Source: Veillonellales bacterium
Lineage (GTDB): Bacteria > Bacillota > Negativicutes > Veillonellales > Dialisteraceae
Direction of reading: 5' to 3'
Assembly (NCBI GenBank): GCA_944390485.1
Contig: CALXPQ010000005.1
Location: 106,225 to 170,224 of the forward strand
DNA: 64,000 bases
The position numbers were made by a program, and so were the translations under genes. The notes beneath the pieces were generated by a model. That model did not search any database and was not told the origin of the DNA. It was given only the letters and a program-made list of their open reading frames with translations. Of this stretch, positions 59,502 to 64,000 are shown piece after piece. The first letter of the stretch is position 1. Each line of letters begins with the position of its first letter.

Positions 59502-60563
59502 TCAAACCGATTCTTCCTGAATGACCCAGACTTTTTCCGCCGGAAAAACGGCATATACATCTCCATCCAAGATTTGTCTCCCAGGATCAAACATATCCAC
59601 AATCCACGGTTTGTTCCCTTTATCTTTCACAAAATAACGTACTTTTTCCCCAAGGAACATTCGATTCTCTATATGGACCGGCACACTGACTTTTCCTTCT
59701 ACCGGCGCCGGCGCCAATTTGATACACTCCGGCCGAATGCTGGCGCTATACGACAAACCGCTGTGCACTTCTTTATTTGTTGGAAATGATGTGTCCCGAT
59801 AATGCACCGCACCATCATCTCCCCCAACCAGCGTCAACAGATTAGTCGTACCGATAAAATCCGCTACAAACGGTGTTTTTGGCTCAAAATAAATTTCCTG
59901 CGCCGTTCCGATTTGATGGATGACGCCGTCTTTCAGCACGACGATTTTGTCAGACATAGACAGTGCCTCCGATTGATCATGCGTAACATAAATTGTAGAC
60001 AACCCCATCTTCTGCTGAATTTCACGAAGTTCTACACGTACGCTTTCCCGTAATTTCGCGTCCAGATTAGACAGCGGCTCATCAAGAAGCAGCACCTCCG
60101 GATCCATAACAAGCGCCCGCGCTACCGCTACACGCTGCTGCTGACCTCCAGAAAGCTGATTGGGAAAACGTCTCTCCATCCCCTGAAGCTGCATCAGCTC
60201 AAGCGCAGCCGCGACCCGTTTAGCCAGATCCGCCGCGGCTGTTTTCTTGACTTTCAGCCCATACGCCACATTATCAAATACCGTCATATGAGGAAACAAA
60301 GCATATTCCTGAAAAACCATCGCCGTATTTCTTCCATACGGCGGAATTTTTTCAATACGCTTTCCATTTAACAGAATTTCCCCTTCGTCTGGTTCATAAA
60401 ACCCGGCAATCATTCGAAGCAAGGTGGTTTTCCCGCAGCCGGATGGCCCCAGAAACGTCACAAACTCCCCTTTTTCAATCTGCAAATCCACGTTTTTGAT
60501 TACATGGTTCTTCCCAAAATATTTGTTGATTCCTTTGAGCTGTAATACGGATTCTGCCATCAT
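59502..60563 (-). CDS. ABC importer ATPase (FbpC/PotA type)
   Basis: 353 residues. Walker A 'GPSGCGKTTLLRMIAG', Q-loop 'MVFQEYALFPHMTV', signature 'LSGGQQQRVAVARALV', Walker B 'VLLLDEPLSNLD', H-loop 'IYVTHDQSEAL'; C-terminal TOBE domain. It pairs with the double permease upstream. Substrate class could be iron(III), a phosphonate, or another anion. Confidence 0.92.
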   Translation of the reverse strand: MMAESVLQLKGINKYFGKNHVIKNVDLQIEKGEFVTFLGPSGCGKTTLLRMIAGFYEPDEGEILLNGKRIEKIPPYGRNTAMVFQEYALFPHMTVFDNVAYGLKVKKTAAADLAKRVAAALELMQLQGMERRFPNQLSGGQQQRVAVARALVMDPEVLLLDEPLSNLDAKLRESVRVELREIQQKMGLSTIYVTHDQSEALSMSDKIVVLKDGVIHQIGTAQEIYFEPKTPFVADFIGTTNLLTLVGGDDGAVHYRDTSFPTNKEVHSGLSYSASIRPECIKLAPAPVEGKVSVPVHIENRMFLGEKVRYFVKDKGNKPWIVDMFDPGRQILDGDVYAVFPAEKVWVIQEESV

Positions 60564-60593
60564 ATTCTTCTCCTGCTATATACTGATCCCGAA

Positions 60594-62255
60594 TCAAAGA
60601 TCAAAAATATTGATCTTATCCCGAAGAATAAGTTTTACAATACCGAATGTAATATAAATCGTGAGCATCATTCCCACAGCTGTCGCGCTTGCCGTAGGCA
60701 GGAACCCCTGATCCGCCAGACTCATGATATTGATAGAGGCCAGGTTCCATTCCGGCGACACCAGGAAAATCACCGTACTCAGTGTATTCATTGACCGCAT
60801 AAATGCATATACAAAGCTGACCGAAAGAGAATTCTTCAGCATCGGCAGGATAATTTTTCGAAAAGTAGTAAAACTGTTGGCTCCAAGATTCGCCGAAGCC
60901 TGTTCCATAGAAGCATCGATCTGCTTCAGCCCGGCTACAGCCTGCCTGTAACCGACAGGAAGCTGCCGGAGCGTCATCCCCAAAACAATGATAGCCATGG
61001 TCCCCGTCAATTCCAGTGGCGCTTCATTAAAAGCAAGAATCAACGCCAGACCGATAAAAGTTCCCGGAAGAGAAACCGGAAGCATGGCAAGAAAATCCAT
61101 AATTGTCCGCCCGGGAAAACGCTTTCTCACCGTGAGGAATGCAAGTGCGATCCCGAGTACAGTCGTCGTTGCAGCGGTAATCATCGCCGCCGACCAGCTG
61201 TGCATCAATACGTTGGATTGGACGACCCCTTCCCTGAAATATTGAAGCGTAAATGTATAATCCGCTCCGAAGGCCACGGTAAAAGCAAAAAGGAATACCA
61301 CACCGATAATCATAAGAATAGCTGTGCAAAGCAATGCACAGAAAGCGAAAAAACACCAGGTTGCCGCCGGTCCCGCTGTCACGCGGATCAGTCCCGCCAC
61401 CGGCTTTCCAGTCACAGTCACATAAGAATTCTTTTCCAGATAATAACGCTGTACAAAGAAAACCAGCAGCGTAGGAATCACGAGAAAGACTGACAAGACC
61501 GCGCCCATAGGCAGATCCCATGCCCCGGTAACCTGCGTGTACGCCTCCGTGGCAAGAACATGATAATTTCCACCGACCAGCATGGGATTACCAAAATCCG
61601 CCAGACTATTGATTCCAACGAGCAGGAATGCGCTGGCCAGCCCAGGCGTTGCCAGCCGCAGCGTTACCGTCCGAAATAGATACCAGCCGCGAGCCCCCAG
61701 ATTCTGTGCTGCAAGTTCCAGATTGGGACTGATGGATTTCAAAACCCCGGAAATCGTAATATATGCCAACGGGAAAAAAGCAATGGTCTGTGCCACCCAC
61801 AATCCTACCGGACCATATAAATCCGTCTGCAGATGAAGCACATGCCAGGTAATAAATCCGCGCCGGCCAAAAAGCATAATGAAAGCCAACCCGGTTACGA
61901 CTGAAGGAGCCATGGTCGGCAAAAGCGCTACGATCTGAAAAAAACGCTTACACGGCATGTTCGTATAATTGACCGCATACGCAAAAATAAACCCGAAAAT
62001 AATCGCTGTCGTCGTTGCCACAAGCGAAGAAAACAACGTATGACTGAAGACTTCGATAAATTCTTTTGCTGTCAATGCCCTGATCCAGTGAGCTGAATCC
62101 GGCACGAGCAGGATTTTGACAAATGGGTAAATAATAAACAGCCCAAAAAGAAGAAACAGTACGAGGATCGACGCCAAAAGAGGCGGCTCCCGCAAAAGCA
62201 GTTTCAGCTCTGTGCTCCAGCCTTTGTGCTCATGCCCGACACTTTGATCTTTCAT
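60594..62255 (-). CDS. ABC importer permease, two fused membrane domains (FbpB type)
   Basis: 553 residues, about twelve helices as two FbpB-like halves, each with an EAA loop ('LELAAQNLGARGWYLFRTVT' and 'MEQASANLGANSFTTFRKII'). Start at 62255 with AAAGGAG. Fe3+/AEP-type permeases have this fused form. Confidence 0.9.
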   Translation of the reverse strand: MKDQSVGHEHKGWSTELKLLLREPPLLASILVLFLLFGLFIIYPFVKILLVPDSAHWIRALTAKEFIEVFSHTLFSSLVATTTAIIFGFIFAYAVNYTNMPCKRFFQIVALLPTMAPSVVTGLAFIMLFGRRGFITWHVLHLQTDLYGPVGLWVAQTIAFFPLAYITISGVLKSISPNLELAAQNLGARGWYLFRTVTLRLATPGLASAFLLVGINSLADFGNPMLVGGNYHVLATEAYTQVTGAWDLPMGAVLSVFLVIPTLLVFFVQRYYLEKNSYVTVTGKPVAGLIRVTAGPAATWCFFAFCALLCTAILMIIGVVFLFAFTVAFGADYTFTLQYFREGVVQSNVLMHSWSAAMITAATTTVLGIALAFLTVRKRFPGRTIMDFLAMLPVSLPGTFIGLALILAFNEAPLELTGTMAIIVLGMTLRQLPVGYRQAVAGLKQIDASMEQASANLGANSFTTFRKIILPMLKNSLSVSFVYAFMRSMNTLSTVIFLVSPEWNLASINIMSLADQGFLPTASATAVGMMLTIYITFGIVKLILRDKINIFDL

Positions 62256-62342
62256 GTCTACTCCTTTCTCCGCCGACGCCTCTGCCTCGACTGAAAAAGC
62301 CAACCGGCTATATGATTTCCTTTATTCAGCCATATGACTGAA

Positions 62343-62380
62343 AAACTCTTACCTCTGTCATCCGGCAGAGGTAAGAGAAA
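62343..62380 (-). terminator. Hairpin between the binding-protein and permease genes
   Basis: CTCTTACCTCTG / CAGAGGTAAGAG followed by TTTTT. Partial termination here would give more binding protein than permease, the usual ratio. Confidence 0.85.
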
Positions 62381-62395
62381 TCAGAAATGCCTATG

Positions 62396-63445
62396 TTATT
62401 CTGCAAAGAACTTATCGCAGTTCATCTGCTTGTCAGCGCCTGCTTTTTCCATATCATAAGCTTTATAAAGCGGCAGTTCAGACAACGGCTTCTGTCCTTT
62501 CGGCGGAGCTACATCAGGATTGCAGGCCACCCCATTTGTCGTCCGCACAAGAATCTCTCCAGCCTCTTTAGTCAGCACATAATCAACAAATGCCTGTGCG
62601 ACTTCCTTATCTGCACCGTTTTTAATGATTGATACCGGGCACAGTGTCCAGCCTGCATCCTTATAAATTGTGCTGTGAATCTTCTGCCCTTTCTGGCTGA
62701 CCAGCATCTGATCAGAAATGAAATTCAACGCAATCAGGTATTCTCCCGCGCCTGTTTTCTGAGCCGGTGCAAATCCAGATGGCGTGAACTGCGCCACCTG
62801 TCCTTTCAGCTGCTTCAGATAAGCCCAGCCTTTTTCCTCACCCATGGACTGCAGCACCGAACTGATAAAAGTCAGCCCTGTCCCCGATTTCCTCGGATCA
62901 GGAGCAATAATTTCTCCTTTAAATTCCGGCTTCAGGAGATCCTCCAGCGTCTCTGGAGCCTTTACTCCCTTCGGTTCAAACTCCTCCTTGAACCGATTTT
63001 CGTTATAGCCAATCGCCATGACTTCCAGATAGGTGCCATACCAATATCCATCCTTATCCTGATATTCCGGCAAAATCATATTGGCATTGGGAGATTTATA
63101 TGCCTCCGTCAAACCATCAGCCTTAGCCTTGGCATGTGCATCGGAAGTACCGCCCAGCCAGATATCCGCTTTGGGAGAATCTTTTTCTGCCGTGATGCGT
63201 GCTAACGCTTCCCCTGTAGGCAGTCGAATAAAACTGACCTCGGCACCGGTCTTCTGTTTAAACTGATCTGCTAATTCTTTGGCTGTATCCTCATGGAAAG
63301 AAACGTACATAACCAATTTCTTCCCTTTCAGGCTTTGAGAGCCTCCTTCTGCTTTACCTCCGGCAGAAGAATCTCCGCCTCCGCATCCAGCAGTAAACAT
63401 CATGGTTCCAGCCAGCACTGCTGCGGCCAAAGCTTTCCATTTCAT
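62396..63445 (-). CDS. Extracellular solute-binding lipoprotein of the FbpA/AEP-binding type
   Basis: 349 residues. Lipobox 'MFTAGCGGG' after a signal sequence, then 'GKKLVMYVSFHEDTAKELAD', 'PKADIWLGGTSDAHAKAKAD' and 'IIAPDPRKSGTGLTFISSVL', the type 2 periplasmic fold of the iron/2-aminoethylphosphonate cluster. The tyrosines that bind iron in FbpA are not obvious, so a phosphonate or sugar-phosphate ligand is as likely. AAGGAGGG before the ATG. Confidence 0.88.
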   Translation of the reverse strand: MKWKALAAAVLAGTMMFTAGCGGGDSSAGGKAEGGSQSLKGKKLVMYVSFHEDTAKELADQFKQKTGAEVSFIRLPTGEALARITAEKDSPKADIWLGGTSDAHAKAKADGLTEAYKSPNANMILPEYQDKDGYWYGTYLEVMAIGYNENRFKEEFEPKGVKAPETLEDLLKPEFKGEIIAPDPRKSGTGLTFISSVLQSMGEEKGWAYLKQLKGQVAQFTPSGFAPAQKTGAGEYLIALNFISDQMLVSQKGQKIHSTIYKDAGWTLCPVSIIKNGADKEVAQAFVDYVLTKEAGEILVRTTNGVACNPDVAPPKGQKPLSELPLYKAYDMEKAGADKQMNCDKFFAE

Positions 63446-63856
63446 ATATATCCCTCCTTGGATTTACGAATTCATTACAATTTTACTATATCTTTACATT
63501 GTAAGGTAGAGTATACATTCAAAATTAAAGAATATTCCTAATAGAAAAATTTTGTATCTATTTATGTATACTTTCAATTTATATCGCTCAATTATCCTTA
63601 ATTGAGAGTACACTTATTCACTCAATATCTTTCAAAAACAATCTGGCAAATGTCAAAAATAAAGCATATATCACTTTTTATATTTAAACCCACTATTATC
63701 TTTTACCTATTCTTCATTTTGAAAAAATCAGCAGATAACATTTTGAGCTGCATTTACATTTCATCCATTTGTTTGTCAAATAAATCAAATCCGTAGAAAA
63801 TCAATCTTCGCTAAATCCTATATTCTGTTCAGAATGAAGTCTCTCTTTCCGCAGCA
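63446..63856. other. AT-rich intergenic region before the rRNA terminators
   Basis: About 400 bases, no supported gene. Just upstream of the binding-protein gene are minus-strand -10-like TATAGT and TATACT sequences and a TTACA-T-TGTAA dyad (about 63494-63504), a possible operator. The remainder is featureless AT-rich DNA. Confidence 0.5.
63494..63504. promoter_or_regulatory. Small dyad upstream of the ABC importer operon
   Basis: TTACA-T-TGTAA, perfect, within the promoter region of the binding-protein gene. Confidence 0.35.
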
Positions 63857-63898
63857 TAAAAAAGGAAGAGCCAGACACCCTTCCCGTCTCTTCCTTCT
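63857..63898 (-). terminator. Second rRNA operon terminator
   Basis: GGAAGAG / CTCTTCC stem followed by TTTTTT on the minus strand. Confidence 0.75.
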
Positions 63899-63915
63899 CT
63901 CACATACACAATGAA

Positions 63916-63945
63916 AAAGGACTCACATTCCTGTGAGTCCCTTCT
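63916..63945 (-). terminator. First rRNA operon terminator
   Basis: GGGACTCAC / GTGAGTCC stem followed by TTTTT on the minus strand, directly behind the 5S gene. Confidence 0.85.
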
Positions 63946-63951
63946 CTCCTT

Positions 63952-64000
63952 TATCAGCAGCTTCCTATCCTCCCGGGCCGCTTCCAGCCAAGTACTTTCG
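63952..64000 (-). rRNA. rrf: 5S ribosomal RNA, 3' end
   Basis: The minus strand reads GAAAGTACTTGGCTGGAAGC then GGCCCGGGAGGATAGGAAGC and TGCTGA. This matches the 3' half of Firmicutes 5S rRNA (…GUACUUGGCUGGAGACGGCCUGGGAGAGUAGG…). Two terminators follow, so an rRNA operon ends here and continues beyond the right edge. Confidence 0.85.

Noticed and set aside
63602..63796. 64-codon AT-rich plus-strand frame near the right edge
   Set aside because: Random AT-rich text (many K, I, S, N, F) without a Shine-Dalgarno site or homologue I can recognise.

Overview
The window is a high-GC chromosomal segment of an anaerobic Firmicute, most likely a Negativicutes (Veillonella/Selenomonas-type) relative. 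That assignment is an inference. It rests on Firmicutes-style Shine-Dalgarno sites and intrinsic terminators, an F-type ATP synthase with an ion-binding c subunit of the kind seen in fermentative anaerobes, an intact pyruvate carboxylase, MarR/LysR regulators, and RpoB/RpoC/MnmG sequences of Firmicutes type. Most genes are strongly GC-biased at third positions. A few AT-rich stretches (about 25.6-27.0, 28.9-30.6 and 58.8-64.0 kb) stand out.

Layout. 0-2.3 kb: 5' part of an ATP synthase operon on the minus strand (atpZ-atpI-atpB-atpE-atpF-atpH). 2.7-4.9 kb: undecaprenyl-phosphate sugar-1-phosphate transferase plus UDP-GlcNAc 2-epimerase. 5.2-7.0 kb: YigZ-family protein and an AAA ATPase. 7.1-15.0 kb: rpoB-rpoC from a near-consensus promoter. 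15.7-19.1 kb: pyruvate carboxylase. 19.4-25.6 kb: arginase-family enzyme, tRNA-Leu, a candidate stand-alone small RNA, a C_GCAxxG_C_C protein, a CoA-disulfide reductase/rhodanese fusion and a large Sel1-repeat protein.

25.6-32.8 kb is the plastic part. An AT-rich insert carries a frame-broken membrane/lysozyme-like gene and lies between two copies of the same terminator. It is followed by a truncated XRE regulator, a second Sel1 gene, small orphan genes, a DUF5343-like gene, a beheaded hsdR, and a 404-bp second copy of the Sel1 gene's 3' end. This reads as the scar of a lost type I restriction-modification island. tRNA-Gly follows.

32.8-46.6 kb: biotin genes bioW-bioF plus a small membrane protein; KtrAB potassium uptake; a LysR and a MarR regulator; two tandem BrnQ transporters; ispE; a YitT protein; a second MarR whose palindromic operator recurs 2 kb away in front of a tiny ORF pair; a radical SAM protein. 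46.7-52.6 kb: a DASS anion transporter with its LysR, an Fe-type alcohol dehydrogenase and accessory genes. 52.7-52.95 kb: a compact locus with every hallmark of a par/Fst type I toxin-antitoxin module. 53.0-58.7 kb: rsmG-mnmG, a short peptide deformylase, an MFS exporter and a LysR. 58.8-63.5 kb: an FbpABC-type ABC importer with an AraD-like class II aldolase. The right edge cuts the 3' end of a 5S rRNA, so an rrn operon lies just beyond.

The main points for follow-up are the par-like Fst module (52.72-52.95 kb), the glycine-free, two-carboxylate c subunit (0.65-0.9 kb), the MarR palindrome linking two loci, the terminator-flanked AT-rich insert, and the small RNA at 20.5 kb. Coordinates of short sites were counted by hand and may be off by a base or two.
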